NCBI GenBank assembly: GCA_018061375.1
Contig: JAGOUG010000007.1
Coordinates: forward strand, 1 to 25,797
Source of the DNA: Candidatus Saccharimonadota bacterium
GTDB taxonomy: Bacteria; Patescibacteriota; Saccharimonadia; Saccharimonadales; UBA7683
Direction: 5' to 3'
Length of the DNA stretch: 25,797 bases
Position numbers and translations under genes: made by a program. The notes beneath the pieces are model-generated. The model was not told where the DNA came from. It made no database searches and worked only from the letters and a program-made list of their open reading frames with translations. The stretch's first letter is position 1. Each line of letters starts with the position of its first letter. This document shows, in pieces, positions 7,579-15,625 of the stretch.

Positions 7579-7584
7579 TATACT
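7579..7584 (+). promoter_or_regulatory. -10 element TATACT before pepN
   Basis: TATACT ends 6 nt before the ATG at 7591, so transcription should begin at or next to the start codon. No strong -35 is visible at the right distance. It lies inside the 11-codon upstream extension of the open frame, which argues against that extension being translated. Confidence 0.65.
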
Positions 7585-7590
7585 GGTGAC

Positions 7591-10128
7591 ATGTTTACAC
7601 GCCTCTATAATTCGTTCAAGCCAAAACACTACGATTTATCACTTGATATCAACAGAACAGAACTTACATTCACTGGTTCAGTCACTGTTGCAGGCTCCCT
7701 TTTACAGCCTCAGCAGTACGTTGAACTTCATGCCAAAGAACTCGTAGTAACCTCTGCATATGTAGATGGAATGAAGGCGTCTACAACTTTCCACGAATTT
7801 GATGTACTACGGATTGAATCTTCAACTGACCTTACCGCAGGCGAACATGAGATTGTACTGGAATTTTCAGGCAGAGTTCATGATGATTCCATGGTCGGCA
7901 TGTATGTTAGTAAATTTACACACGACGGCGCTGAAAAACAGATAATTTTGACCCAGTTTGAAAGTCATCATGCCAGGGAGGTTTTTCCTTGTATCGATGA
8001 GCCGGAAGCGAAGGCGACATTTCAGCTTACACTTCAAACTCCAGTTGGAGAACCTGTACTCAGTAATACGCCAGTTGAATCCGAAAACGTAAACACCGAT
8101 TTGTTAGTCACTACCTTTGAAACAACGCCAATTATGAGCACGTACCTGCTCGCATTTGCCTTTGGAGATATGCACTACGTTGAGGATACCACCGAAGATG
8201 GTACCGTACTACGAACCTGGTCGAGCGTAGCTCAACCTAAGAGTTGGCTCAACTACTCTTTACAAGAAGGTAAACGAATACTAGAATTCTTCAGCAAATA
8301 CTTCGACACGCCGTTCCCGCTTAAAAAGTGTGATCAACTTGCCCTACCTGACTTTGACGCAGGCGCAATGGAAAATTGGGGCATGATTACTTACCGAGAG
8401 ATAGCTCTACTAAGTGACCCTGATAACAGATCTGTTTCAACCGAACAGTACGTGTCATTAGTAGTTGCACACGAACTGTCTCATCAATGGTTTGGAAATC
8501 TCGTAACTATGAAGTGGTGGGATGATTTGTGGCTAAATGAAAGCTTCGCCAGCATTATGGAGCACCTAGCCCTAAATGCCCTCCACCCAGATTGGCATCA
8601 ATGGGAAGAGTACACTTCTACGGATGTCGTAAGCACAAGTGGTCGTGATATTTACAGTGATGTACAGCCTGTACGAGTAGACGTGACCGACCCAGCACTT
8701 ATAGAGACACTATTTGATCCGGCAATAGTTTACGCGAAAGGCGGACGTCTGATTAAAATGCTCCGCGAGTACATTAGTGATGATGCCTTCAGGACAGGGC
8801 TTAAAGGCTACTTTGATGACCATGCATACAAAAACACAACTCGTGATGATCTCTGGGTAAGCCTCAGTAAATCGAGTGGTAAAGATGTTACCTCACTCAT
8901 GAATCCGTGGTTAGCACAGTCTGGAATGCCGATTGTCAGCGTTAATCAGTCAGGATCAGAGGTTGCATTAACACAGGAACGTTTTGTACTCGATTCCAAT
9001 GACGATACTTCGCTTTGGCCGATACCGCTACTGTCTCCGAACACACTTTCTGAAGATATCTTTAGCACTAAGCAGATATCACTCACTGCACCTGATTCTG
9101 AGTTTATTGTTCTCAACCAATATGGCAGCGGACATTACCTGGTGAAGTACACGAACCCTGAGCACATCAGAGCACTTTCTGAAAAGTTACATGGTAATTT
9201 AATTCCAGCCGAAGGTAAAATTGCCCTATTCAACGATCAACTCCTACTAAACAAACGTGGTGATAGTAGTATTACTGAAACACTAACGCTTGCAAAGGGT
9301 AACTCGTCTGAAACGCGAGATGCGGTTTGGTCACTTATGGCCTCAAGTTTTGGCACTGCGCGTGCATTAGTTGAGGGTGATGACGATTTAGATCTGAAGC
9401 TTAAGCAAACACTCGCCAGTATGATTAAACTTCAATACGACAGACTCGGTTGGGATACTGTAAAGTCTGAAGACCCTAACGACTCACACCTGAGAGTTTC
9501 TGCAGTGGCTCTCACTATTGCGGGCGAGGACTCAGAGGCTACAGCTCATGCACTTAATTTATACGAGCAGCACATAGATGATCTTGAACAGCTACCCGCA
9601 GATCTCAGGTCAGTGATTCTGCGCTGCGCAGTAAGAAATCATGACGATCATGATGCCGTATTATCGTGCCTCATGAGCCTCTATCAATCAACTGCATCAG
9701 CAGATCTGCAGCTTGATATAACAAGTGCACTGACTCAAACAAAGCACAGTAATGATGTTGCTCAATATATTTCTGAGGCAATTAGTAAGGGTGGCTTCGT
9801 TAGGGCTCAAGACTTCATCCGTTGGATTGCGCTGCTTGCTGGGAACCATCACACGCGAGATGCGCTCTGGACATTCTTCGAAGATAATTGGCCATACGTA
9901 AAACAAATGCTTCATAATTCTAAGTCTTACGATTATTTCCCAGTGTACGCAGCTAGAGGCCTCAGTACCGAGGGCGAACTTCAGAGATACAAAGACTTCT
10001 TTGTACCAAAGTTAAACGAAGTAATTCTTGAACGGAACATTAAGGTTGCGCTGAGTGATATACAAGCTAAAATTGCATGGCGCAAAAGAGATGAAGCAAA
10101 AATTGTGCAGTGGCTTAAAAAGCTATAA
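7591..10128 (+). CDS. pepN: M1 family (gluzincin) aminopeptidase
   Basis: M1 aminopeptidases remove N-terminal residues from peptides using one zinc. The exopeptidase motif GAMEN is at 258-262 and the zinc motif HELSH at 294-298, with third ligand E317 in LWLNESFA, so the active site is intact. The N-terminal beta domain (about 1-190), catalytic domain (about 190-440) and a long helical ERAP1-C-like C-terminal domain are all present. The length, 845 aa, resembles eukaryote- and archaea-type M1 enzymes. There is no signal peptide, so it is cytosolic. I start at MFTRLYNSFKPKHYDL because the preceding 11 codons contain the -10 element. It probably finishes digestion of peptides released by proteases such as ClpCP. 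The stop directly abuts the convergent yraN stop. Confidence 0.95.
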   Translation: MFTRLYNSFKPKHYDLSLDINRTELTFTGSVTVAGSLLQPQQYVELHAKELVVTSAYVDGMKASTTFHEFDVLRIESSTDLTAGEHEIVLEFSGRVHDDSMVGMYVSKFTHDGAEKQIILTQFESHHAREVFPCIDEPEAKATFQLTLQTPVGEPVLSNTPVESENVNTDLLVTTFETTPIMSTYLLAFAFGDMHYVEDTTEDGTVLRTWSSVAQPKSWLNYSLQEGKRILEFFSKYFDTPFPLKKCDQLALPDFDAGAMENWGMITYREIALLSDPDNRSVSTEQYVSLVVAHELSHQWFGNLVTMKWWDDLWLNESFASIMEHLALNALHPDWHQWEEYTSTDVVSTSGRDIYSDVQPVRVDVTDPALIETLFDPAIVYAKGGRLIKMLREYISDDAFRTGLKGYFDDHAYKNTTRDDLWVSLSKSSGKDVTSLMNPWLAQSGMPIVSVNQSGSEVALTQERFVLDSNDDTSLWPIPLLSPNTLSEDIFSTKQISLTAPDSEFIVLNQYGSGHYLVKYTNPEHIRALSEKLHGNLIPAEGKIALFNDQLLLNKRGDSSITETLTLAKGNSSETRDAVWSLMASSFGTARALVEGDDDLDLKLKQTLASMIKLQYDRLGWDTVKSEDPNDSHLRVSAVALTIAGEDSEATAHALNLYEQHIDDLEQLPADLRSVILRCAVRNHDDHDAVLSCLMSLYQSTASADLQLDITSALTQTKHSNDVAQYISEAISKGGFVRAQDFIRWIALLAGNHHTRDALWTFFEDNWPYVKQMLHNSKSYDYFPVYAARGLSTEGELQRYKDFFVPKLNEVILERNIKVALSDIQAKIAWRKRDEAKIVQWLKKL

Positions 10129-10467
10129 CTATTCAATTACATCTATAAATTCTGTAACTTTGTAATCTCCCGTAACTTCAATACCGCTCAGGTAGTAATC
10201 ACCAGACCACTGCGTATCGCTTACCCAGCAATTCGCCGCAAAACGCATCTGCTGAAGTTTTTTGGGGGTGATATACTCAAGGCCAGTGCCTTGGTTAGCT
10301 GAACTACGATACTTCACTTCAACAAATGAGATTACATTGTTCTTTTTGACTACAATGTCGATTTCGCACAGTGGTGTCTTCCAGTTTCTGGCGATAATTT
10401 CGTACCCGCGAGACGCCAGATATGTAGCTGCAGAATCTTCGGCGTTATTACCGGTGCTTGTGCTCAT
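10129..10467 (-). CDS. yraN: YraN/UPF0102 family nuclease-fold protein
   Basis: This 112-aa protein is the size of the UPF0102 family, small proteins with a PD-(D/E)XK nuclease-like fold and no agreed function. Family marks are GYEIIARNWKT, CEIDIVV (E35, D37; the family more often has Gly where C34 stands) and the VEVKYR core (E50, K52). Its ATG overlaps the rnhB stop in an ATGA arrangement, so the two are translationally coupled. rnhB-yraN is a common gene pair, which suggests a shared role in nucleic-acid maintenance. The stop (10129-10131) directly touches the pepN stop on the other strand. Confidence 0.92.
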   Translation of the reverse strand: MSTSTGNNAEDSAATYLASRGYEIIARNWKTPLCEIDIVVKKNNVISFVEVKYRSSANQGTGLEYITPKKLQQMRFAANCWVSDTQWSGDYYLSGIEVTGDYKVTEFIDVIE

Positions 10468-11030
10468 TGCTGCAACAACTTTTTAATAGGTTTATAGTTT
10501 AGTCTATGTATTGATTGCAGTACGCCGAATTTTAACAATGCTTCTTGATGTAACTTAGTGCCATAACCAACATGTTTTTCAAAACCGTAACCTGGATGCG
10601 TCTCTGATAATTTCTTCATATAGGTATCTCTCAGTACCTTGGCAATCACGGATGCAGCAGCAACTGCCTGAACTCTATCATCTGCTTGAATTAAAAAACT
10701 TGAATTCGGAACATCAGGCAGATAGTTATAGTTACCGTCAATAATAACCTGCGAGTCTGCGAGATCAATCTGATCAACCGCACGCTGCATTGCCAACCGT
10801 ACCGATTCCGTTAGGCCAATTTTATTTATTTCTTTTGGCCACACCCAGCCAACTCCGATGCTCGAAGTAGCGGATTGAATTTGCCCAACCAGCAGCAGAC
10901 GCTTTTTTGCAGTAAGCTTTTTGGAGTCTCGTAGACCCGGAACCTGAAGACCTTCTTCAAGTCCAACCGCAGCTGCAAGTAACGGCCCAGCCCAGCAACC
11001 CCTCCCCACCTCATCAATACCAATTATCAT
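10464..11030 (-). CDS. rnhB: Ribonuclease HII
   Basis: RNase HII nicks the RNA strand of RNA-DNA hybrids and removes single ribonucleotides from DNA. The 188-aa protein starts MIIGIDEVGRGCWAGPL, with the catalytic D6-E7 pair and the GRG motif. The later acidic residues lie in VIIDGNY and the VIAKVLRD helix, and the conserved HPGYGFEKHVGYGT segment follows. The frame is open for 13 more codons, but that stretch covers the TATACT promoter and reaches the upstream terminator, so ATG 11030 is chosen. It overlaps yraN by 4 nt. Confidence 0.96.
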   Translation of the reverse strand: MIIGIDEVGRGCWAGPLLAAAVGLEEGLQVPGLRDSKKLTAKKRLLLVGQIQSATSSIGVGWVWPKEINKIGLTESVRLAMQRAVDQIDLADSQVIIDGNYNYLPDVPNSSFLIQADDRVQAVAAASVIAKVLRDTYMKKLSETHPGYGFEKHVGYGTKLHQEALLKFGVLQSIHRLNYKPIKKLLQQ

Positions 11031-11039
11031 AGTTCTAAG

Positions 11040-11045
11040 AGTATA
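11040..11045 (-). promoter_or_regulatory. -10 element TATACT before rnhB
   Basis: TATACT on the minus strand ends 9 nt before the rnhB ATG at 11030 and lies just after the rplS terminator. This supports an independent rnhB-yraN transcript with almost no leader. Confidence 0.6.
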
Positions 11046-11067
11046 CAGGTACTGAGTCAAAGGCAAC

Positions 11068-11088
11068 AAAAAACCACCCGAAGGTGGT
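11068..11088 (-). terminator. Rho-independent terminator after rplS
   Basis: On the minus strand ACCACC, tetraloop TTCG and GGTGGT form a stem (11073-11088) closed by the stable C(UUCG)G loop, followed by a run of T (from 11073 down to 11068). It lies 30 nt after the rplS stop. It is the only textbook terminator I could find after a gene in the window. Confidence 0.92.
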
Positions 11089-11117
11089 GATTGTTAGTAG
11101 ACAACTGAACTAGACTT

Positions 11118-11564
11118 CTACTCTTTAGTTGCTTCTTCTACGGGAGCTTCAACCTCAGTAGCTTCTTCTACAACTTCAGGCTCATCTGGAGCGATTTCGT
11201 TAACTGAAGTTTTGTCAAAATCAACCGCAGCAAGACGAGCGCCTTTACCACTTCGAGCGCGCATGTAGCTGAGGTACTTGCGTCGAACTTTGCTTCTTTT
11301 CACAACTTCAACTTTTTCTACAAGTGGGCTATGTAGCATGAAGCTTTTCTCAACACCAACACCGCTGGCAATACGTCGTACGGTGATAGAACTTGTGAGG
11401 CTGTCTTTACGATCTGTGCGAATAACAAGACCTTCGAACATCTGAACACGTTCTTTAGCGCCTTCTTTAATGCGCTGGTGTACTTTAACAGTATCGCCGC
11501 TGCGTACATCAACGACTTGCTTCTTTAAAAATTTAGATTCTACTTGCTTAATTAGTGCGTGCAT
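11118..11564 (-). CDS. rplS: 50S ribosomal protein L19 with acidic C-terminal extension
   Basis: L19 sits at the subunit interface of the large ribosomal subunit. The first ~115 residues match the family: VRSGDTVKVHQRIKEGAKERVQMFEGLVI, ITVRRIASGVGVEKSFMLHSPLVEKVEVVKRSKVRR and KYLSYMRARSGKGARL. The remaining ~33 residues are an Ala/Glu/Val-rich acidic tail that most L19 proteins (about 115 aa) lack. The gene is monocistronic, with a predicted ~40-nt leader and a strong terminator. An AAGG stretch is present in the leader but lies rather far from the ATG. Confidence 0.96.
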   Translation of the reverse strand: MHALIKQVESKFLKKQVVDVRSGDTVKVHQRIKEGAKERVQMFEGLVIRTDRKDSLTSSITVRRIASGVGVEKSFMLHSPLVEKVEVVKRSKVRRKYLSYMRARSGKGARLAAVDFDKTSVNEIAPDEPEVVEEATEVEAPVEEATKE

Positions 11565-11611
11565 AACTAAAACACTCTACCTTATTATTACGTTTTTTGC
11601 AATTACTGTTT

Positions 11612-11620
11612 AGTATATCA
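11612..11620 (-). promoter_or_regulatory. Extended -10 promoter of rplS (TGATATACT)
   Basis: On the minus strand TGA-TATACT forms an extended -10. The predicted transcription start near 11605 leaves a leader of about 40 nt. The 153-bp gap to malE (11565-11717) also contains the malE promoter; apart from these I see nothing clear in it. Confidence 0.6.
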
Positions 11621-11703
11621 CATCTGTTGATTTTGGGGAAGTCTATATTTCTATATAAAATAAGTCCTCGTACCTACGGCTTCATGTCATAGCTGAAATG
11701 TTC

Positions 11704-11709
11704 TATACT
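11704..11709 (+). promoter_or_regulatory. -10 element TATACT before the malic enzyme gene
   Basis: TATACT ends 8 nt before the ATG at 11718, and a weak TTCATG lies 17 bp upstream. The transcript is expected to be leaderless, and no Shine-Dalgarno is present. Confidence 0.6.
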
Positions 11710-11717
11710 AGACAGAT

Positions 11718-12872
11718 ATGACGAATAATCCAAACCAACCTCAGCAAGAAGCGCTCGAGCTACATAAAAAACTCCGTGGAAAAATATCAGTTACGGCTAA
11801 GGATTCTATTGCGGATGCAAAAAAACTAAGTCTGTACTATACACCGGGGGTTGGCGCTGTCAGTAGCTACGTAGCTGAACACCCAGATGAGGCCCGTGAA
11901 TATACTTGGCTCAATAACACCGTAGCGATAATATCTGACGGTTCTGCGGTTCTAGGTCTAGGTAATCTTGGTCCAGTCGGTGCGTTGCCAGTCATGGAAG
12001 GTAAGAGTATGCTCTTTAAGCAGTTTGCCGGAATAGATGGAGTTCCGATCGTACTAGACGTACACTCAGCCGATGATATTGTCGCAGCCGTAAAAGCAAT
12101 TGCGCCAAGCTTTGGGGCCATAAATCTAGAAGATATTGCAGCGCCCATCTGCTTTGAAGTTGAAGAAAGGTTAAAAGCCGAACTTCCTATACCAGTCATG
12201 CACGATGACCAGCATGGTACCGCCGTTGTAGTTCTTGCTGGGCTCATTAATGCCATGAAAGTTGTAGATAAGCAGCTCGGTAGTTGTAAGGTTGCCGTGA
12301 GCGGTGTGGGTGCTGCTGGAGTAGCAATTATGAAGCTCGTAAAACTATACGCACCAGATACAGAGATTATCGCGTGTGATAGTAAAGGTATAATCCATAC
12401 TGGTCGCGGAGATCTGAACAGTACGAAACATGCCTTACTCGACTCTGAAACTATCGCCACAAGTTATGACGGTGACCTTGCTGTCGCCGTATCAGGTGCT
12501 GATGTTTTCATCGGAGTCTCGCAGCCCGGTGTACTAAAGCCTGAAATGATAGCCACAATGGCAAGCGGATCTGTAATTTTTGCACTCGCAAACCCTGTGC
12601 CCGAAGTTATGCCTGACGTTGCAACAGAAGCAGGAGCAGCCGTAGTTGCAACAGGTAGAAGTGATTTCCCGAACCAGGTCAACAATGCACTCGCATTCCC
12701 TGGAATATTCCGCGGCGCTCTTGACAACAAAATAGTCCGAATTACTGATGAACATAAAATTACGGCAGCTGAAACTATTGCTGCATTTATTGAAAAACCA
12801 ACAGCCGATAAGATCATCCCTTCAATCTTTGCGCAGGGATTGACTAAAAGCATTGCAGGCAAAATTGTTTAG
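11718..12872 (+). CDS. Malic enzyme (oxaloacetate-decarboxylating malate dehydrogenase)
   Basis: Malic enzyme converts malate to pyruvate and CO2 while reducing NAD(P)+. The 384-aa protein is the short bacterial form without a phosphotransacetylase domain. Catalytic Y41 lies in YYTPGVGAV and K96 in VMEGKS. Metal ligands are in NLEDI (about 138-139) and HDDQHG (162-167). The Rossmann nucleotide site is GVGAAGVAIMKL (197-208), and ANPVPEV and SDFPNQVNNALAFPGIFRGALD are family signatures. I cannot tell NAD from NADP preference by eye. No malate transporter or TCA-cycle gene is adjacent, so it probably uses malate taken from the surroundings or host to make pyruvate and reducing power. Confidence 0.95.
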   Translation: MTNNPNQPQQEALELHKKLRGKISVTAKDSIADAKKLSLYYTPGVGAVSSYVAEHPDEAREYTWLNNTVAIISDGSAVLGLGNLGPVGALPVMEGKSMLFKQFAGIDGVPIVLDVHSADDIVAAVKAIAPSFGAINLEDIAAPICFEVEERLKAELPIPVMHDDQHGTAVVVLAGLINAMKVVDKQLGSCKVAVSGVGAAGVAIMKLVKLYAPDTEIIACDSKGIIHTGRGDLNSTKHALLDSETIATSYDGDLAVAVSGADVFIGVSQPGVLKPEMIATMASGSVIFALANPVPEVMPDVATEAGAAVVATGRSDFPNQVNNALAFPGIFRGALDNKIVRITDEHKITAAETIAAFIEKPTADKIIPSIFAQGLTKSIAGKIV

Positions 12873-12880
12873 CGTAATTA

Positions 12881-12910
12881 TTGACTAATGTCTGAGACAT
12901 GATGTAACAT
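12881..12910 (+). promoter_or_regulatory. Promoter of the 167-aa orphan with a palindrome in its spacer
   Basis: TTGACT (12881-12886) and TAACAT (12905-12910) are spaced 18 bp. The spacer holds the inverted repeat ATGTCT-G-AGACAT (12888-12900), placed where a repressor would block polymerase. The promoter begins 8 bp after the malic enzyme stop. Confidence 0.6.
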
Positions 12911-12926
12911 TACTGACATATTATGT

Positions 12927-12931
12927 AGGAG
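12927..12931 (+). promoter_or_regulatory. Shine-Dalgarno AGGAG of the 167-aa orphan
   Basis: AGGAG lies 5 nt before the ATG at 12937. It fixes the start and marks this as one of the few first genes here with a normal leader. Confidence 0.75.
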
Positions 12932-12936
12932 TATTA

Positions 12937-13440
12937 ATGTCTGAAATGCAGTTTAGAATAGATGGCGTAAAAGGGTATCATTTGGTTCGTAAACACCGTG
13001 ATGACGATAAGTTCAAATACCCTTGGCAGAAAGCCGATAGGGAAATTACTGTCGTTAGTTCTGGACCATGCCTAGTACTTAGAAGTTTGATTAACAGAGA
13101 AGATGCCCTAAGACTGGGTGTTGACTCTGCTGAACAGGCACCTTCAAGCAGAGTGTACTTCATACTTCCCGAACGAGCACCAGAAGATGATGAGTTGGAC
13201 GATCAGCAATATCTAAAAACTCGTTTTGTCGACCTGAACGATACACGCAGCCCTGTGGTAGTCGATTTTGAAGGAGAAGGCTTTGTGGCTGACAACAGAG
13301 AGTTGGTATTTATACAAAAATACGCAGGTTCGCGATTCTTAATTAGCTCAGAAATCGCATCGCTACCAAGTGACTTATATTTATCTGGATGCTTTGATCC
13401 GAGCACTGGCAACGGGATCGCACTAATTTCAACTCTTTAA
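12937..13440 (+). CDS. Hypothetical protein, 167 aa
   Basis: I do not recognise this protein. It is soluble, with no signal peptide or membrane helix. The N-terminal third is rich in charged residues (RKHRDDDKFKYPWQKADRE). An acidic run, ERAPEDDELDDQQ, lies near 69-81, and the C-terminal half alternates hydrophobic and polar residues as in a small beta-rich fold (SPVVVDFEGEGFV, ELVFIQKYAGSRFLISSEI). It has its own promoter and a good Shine-Dalgarno, which support it being a real, regulated gene. Its TAA shares the bases TTAA with the stop of the convergent pilB-like gene. No function can be proposed from sequence alone. Confidence 0.75.
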   Translation: MSEMQFRIDGVKGYHLVRKHRDDDKFKYPWQKADREITVVSSGPCLVLRSLINREDALRLGVDSAEQAPSSRVYFILPERAPEDDELDDQQYLKTRFVDLNDTRSPVVVDFEGEGFVADNRELVFIQKYAGSRFLISSEIASLPSDLYLSGCFDPSTGNGIALISTL

Positions 13441-15053
13441 ATTACTCGGTTTACTTCTTCGATTGTGGTTATGCCCTGGAGCGACTTTAGGATTCCATCT
13501 TGATACATCGTAAGCATGCCGCCTTTTCGGGCTTGTTCTTCAATCATTTCACTTGTAGGTACCGTAAATTGGTCTCGAAGTAGTGTCTGAATTTCTGGCG
13601 TAATTGTGAGTTCTTCCAAAACTGTTAATCTGCCCTTATACCCAAAGGGATTTTCTTCACTTTTACCTGGTTTATAGAGTGTAATATTTTCTAAATCTGG
13701 TTTTTCAATTGAAGCGGGTAAATCTGCGAGTGTATCTTGTATATGTTTTTTCGTAGCTTCGTCGGGCGTATAGGCAATTTTAGTTTTATCATCAAGTCTC
13801 CGCACAAGACGCTGGCTGATGATGAGTTTAATTGCCGAAATAAGTATCGGGTTCTGTCCGATCATATCGATCATACGCGTAAATGCTTCTGCTGCAGAGC
13901 CTGCGTGAAAGGTCGAGACCACCAGGTGACCAGTAATTGAAGCTTGAAGCGCTGTTCGCGCTGTATCGACATCTCTGATTTCTCCGACCATTATAATATC
14001 TGGGTCTAAGCGCATAACCGCACGTAACTTACTCGCAAAACTGTCACCTTCTCGGCTATACACAGGAATCTGACTCATACCATCTAGTCCGTATTCAACC
14101 GGGTCCTCAAGAGTTACTATTTTTCGGCTAGAATCGTTGAGCTGCGTCAAAATCGAATACAGAGTTGTCGTTTTACCTGATCCGGTTGGACCAACCATCA
14201 ACACCATGCCGTGCGGGTGAGAAATCACCTCGTCAATTGGGCCACGCTCCCTTGCATCGAGGCCAAGGTTGTCTAGGTTAAGTAGACTTGCGTCCATATT
14301 AAAGAGTCGAACTACCGCATCTTGGCCATATAACGTCGGTACGGTCTCAATACGCATGTTCAGAATTTTTTCTGAACCATCTTCAGCCATAATTGACTGC
14401 GAAAGGTGGCCTGTTTGAGCATCTGGTGCTGAAGTGGAGATATTCGCCTTCACGGCAATAGATTGCTGCAGTTGACGGTACTTCTGATGAGTCACCACTG
14501 CAATTAAGTGGAGGGCACCGTCAAGCCTAAATCTGAACCGAACATTTGTACGGGCTGTCTCAAAGTGAATATCTGATGCTCCAAGCTTATCAGCCTGCGA
14601 AATGACGTACTGCAAAATGTCATCAGATTTTACTCCTTCAAGAGTATCTGAAACCGTAGCAATGTTATCACTCGCGCCTTCCTTACTAACCGTAATATCA
14701 TCGTAATGGACCTCTTCCGGCGGGTCAAACCGAAGCATGAACTCCTTGAAGCCCTCCATGCTTATCATCTGGAAATCTATGACTTTATCTTGAAATCTAT
14801 CACGAAGAGATCTTAGTACTTGCTGCGGAGTACCGATTGTAATTCCGAATGTATAATGACTTTCTCTGTCCACGAGCGTCACCATTTTGTTTTCGTACAT
14901 TTCTTTAACTGAAAGTACCCCTTCAGCAAGAGGTGCGTCCATTACAGTTCGACTGTCTAGGTAGGGGATCTTCAGTAAATCTGCTCGAGTCTTAGTATTA
15001 AGCTCCTCAGTATCTCGGAATTTTATTTTGTCAGTTGCATCACTAAAAGCCAT
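13437..15053 (-). CDS. pilB: PilB/GspE-type secretion and pilus assembly ATPase
   Basis: This hexameric ATPase powers type IV pilus extension or type II-like secretion from the cytoplasmic face. The 538-aa protein has an N-terminal GspE_N-like domain (about 1-110), a linker, an N2 domain (DKLGASDIHFE) and the ATPase core: Walker A GPTGSGKTTTLYS near 285, the Asp box RAVMRLDPDIIMVGEIRD and the His box TGHLVVSTFHA. The C-terminal zinc-binding tetracysteine of many GspE/PilB proteins is missing; I found no cysteine in the whole protein. ATG 15053 is chosen over two upstream ATGs because it follows the -10 by 7 nt. No pilin, PilC or PilM-O genes are nearby. A PilT-like retraction role is less likely given the N-terminal domain. 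Confidence 0.9.
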   Translation of the reverse strand: MAFSDATDKIKFRDTEELNTKTRADLLKIPYLDSRTVMDAPLAEGVLSVKEMYENKMVTLVDRESHYTFGITIGTPQQVLRSLRDRFQDKVIDFQMISMEGFKEFMLRFDPPEEVHYDDITVSKEGASDNIATVSDTLEGVKSDDILQYVISQADKLGASDIHFETARTNVRFRFRLDGALHLIAVVTHQKYRQLQQSIAVKANISTSAPDAQTGHLSQSIMAEDGSEKILNMRIETVPTLYGQDAVVRLFNMDASLLNLDNLGLDARERGPIDEVISHPHGMVLMVGPTGSGKTTTLYSILTQLNDSSRKIVTLEDPVEYGLDGMSQIPVYSREGDSFASKLRAVMRLDPDIIMVGEIRDVDTARTALQASITGHLVVSTFHAGSAAEAFTRMIDMIGQNPILISAIKLIISQRLVRRLDDKTKIAYTPDEATKKHIQDTLADLPASIEKPDLENITLYKPGKSEENPFGYKGRLTVLEELTITPEIQTLLRDQFTVPTSEMIEEQARKGGMLTMYQDGILKSLQGITTIEEVNRVI

Positions 15054-15060
15054 AAGCATA

Positions 15061-15066
15061 ATTGTA
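15061..15066 (-). promoter_or_regulatory. -10 element TACAAT before pilB
   Basis: TACAAT on the minus strand ends 7 nt before ATG 15053. It is 27 bp from the opposing -10 of the SPOUT gene, so the two polymerase footprints overlap. Confidence 0.55.
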
Positions 15067-15088
15067 CCGTAAATGTAAGTCATATAAC

Positions 15089-15100
15089 AGTGGTATACTA
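15089..15100 (+). promoter_or_regulatory. Extended -10 promoter (AGTGGTATACTA) of the SPOUT methyltransferase gene
   Basis: TGG-TATACT (hexamer 15094-15099) ends 7 nt before ATG 15107. This is one of three identical 12-mers at gene starts in the window and predicts a leaderless mRNA. Confidence 0.65.
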
Positions 15101-15106
15101 GCTTTT

Positions 15107-15625
15107 ATGCATATTACACTCGTTGCACACGACATTCGAAGTACTCATAATGTAGGGGCCTTTTTTAGAACCTGTGACGGTCTTGGCGTTGATGAAATCA
15201 TATTCAGTGGTTACACCCCGTACCCAAGTTTAGAAGATGACACTCGTCTGCCCCATTTTGCAGACAAACTAACTCGGCAAATTCACAAAACTGCACTTGG
15301 AGCCGAGTGCACCGTACCGTTCAAATACACTGAAACACTTGAAGATGTAATTACTAATCTTAAACAGGATAATACCCTACTAGTAGCACTAGAACAGTTC
15401 CCAGACAGTCTGAACCCGAAAGACTGTGTGCAGAAGATCCAAGCCGACTATCCCAACCGACGGATTGCACTAATCGTCGGCAACGAAATTCACGGCGTCA
15501 GTGATGAGACATTAAAACAAATGGATTACATTATGGAAATACCCATGCATGGTACTAAAGAATCACTCAATGTCTCAGTAGCTACAGCTATCGCTCTTTA
15601 TGAGCTTACAGGCTCCTCAATTTGA
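15107..15625 (+). CDS. TrmH-family (SPOUT) RNA 2'-O-methyltransferase
   Basis: SPOUT enzymes of the SpoU/TrmH group transfer a methyl group from S-adenosylmethionine to the 2'-OH of a tRNA or rRNA ribose. The 172-aa protein shows all three motifs: NVGAFFRTCDGLGV (motif 1, with N15 and R21), ALIVGNEIHGVS (motif 2) and EIPMHGTKESLNVSVATAIALYEL (motif 3, forming the knot). There is no N-terminal L30e-like substrate-binding domain, so it is a minimal enzyme. The RNA target cannot be read from sequence. The start is set by the promoter position; 15 in-frame upstream codons cover the promoter. Its last 28 bp overlap the end of the convergent 258-aa gene. Confidence 0.92.
   Translation: MHITLVAHDIRSTHNVGAFFRTCDGLGVDEIIFSGYTPYPSLEDDTRLPHFADKLTRQIHKTALGAECTVPFKYTETLEDVITNLKQDNTLLVALEQFPDSLNPKDCVQKIQADYPNRRIALIVGNEIHGVSDETLKQMDYIMEIPMHGTKESLNVSVATAIALYELTGSSI

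Noticed and set aside
7558..7590. 11-codon upstream start for the M1 aminopeptidase
   Set aside because: The stretch contains the TATACT -10, and MFTRLYNSFKPKHYDL is a typical M1 N-terminus.
11867..12862. Two long open frames antisense to malic enzyme (197 and 132 aa)
   Set aside because: They lie wholly opposite a well-conserved gene, are rich in Ser, Ala and Thr without a domain pattern, and have no promoter or ribosome site. The same applies to other antisense frames over radA, clpC, nusA, dnaE and gatB.
10464..15625. Reassigned TGA codon (code 25)
   Set aside because: TGA ends rnhB, the SPOUT gene and the 130-aa gene at the expected protein lengths, and no conserved protein needs TGA read-through.
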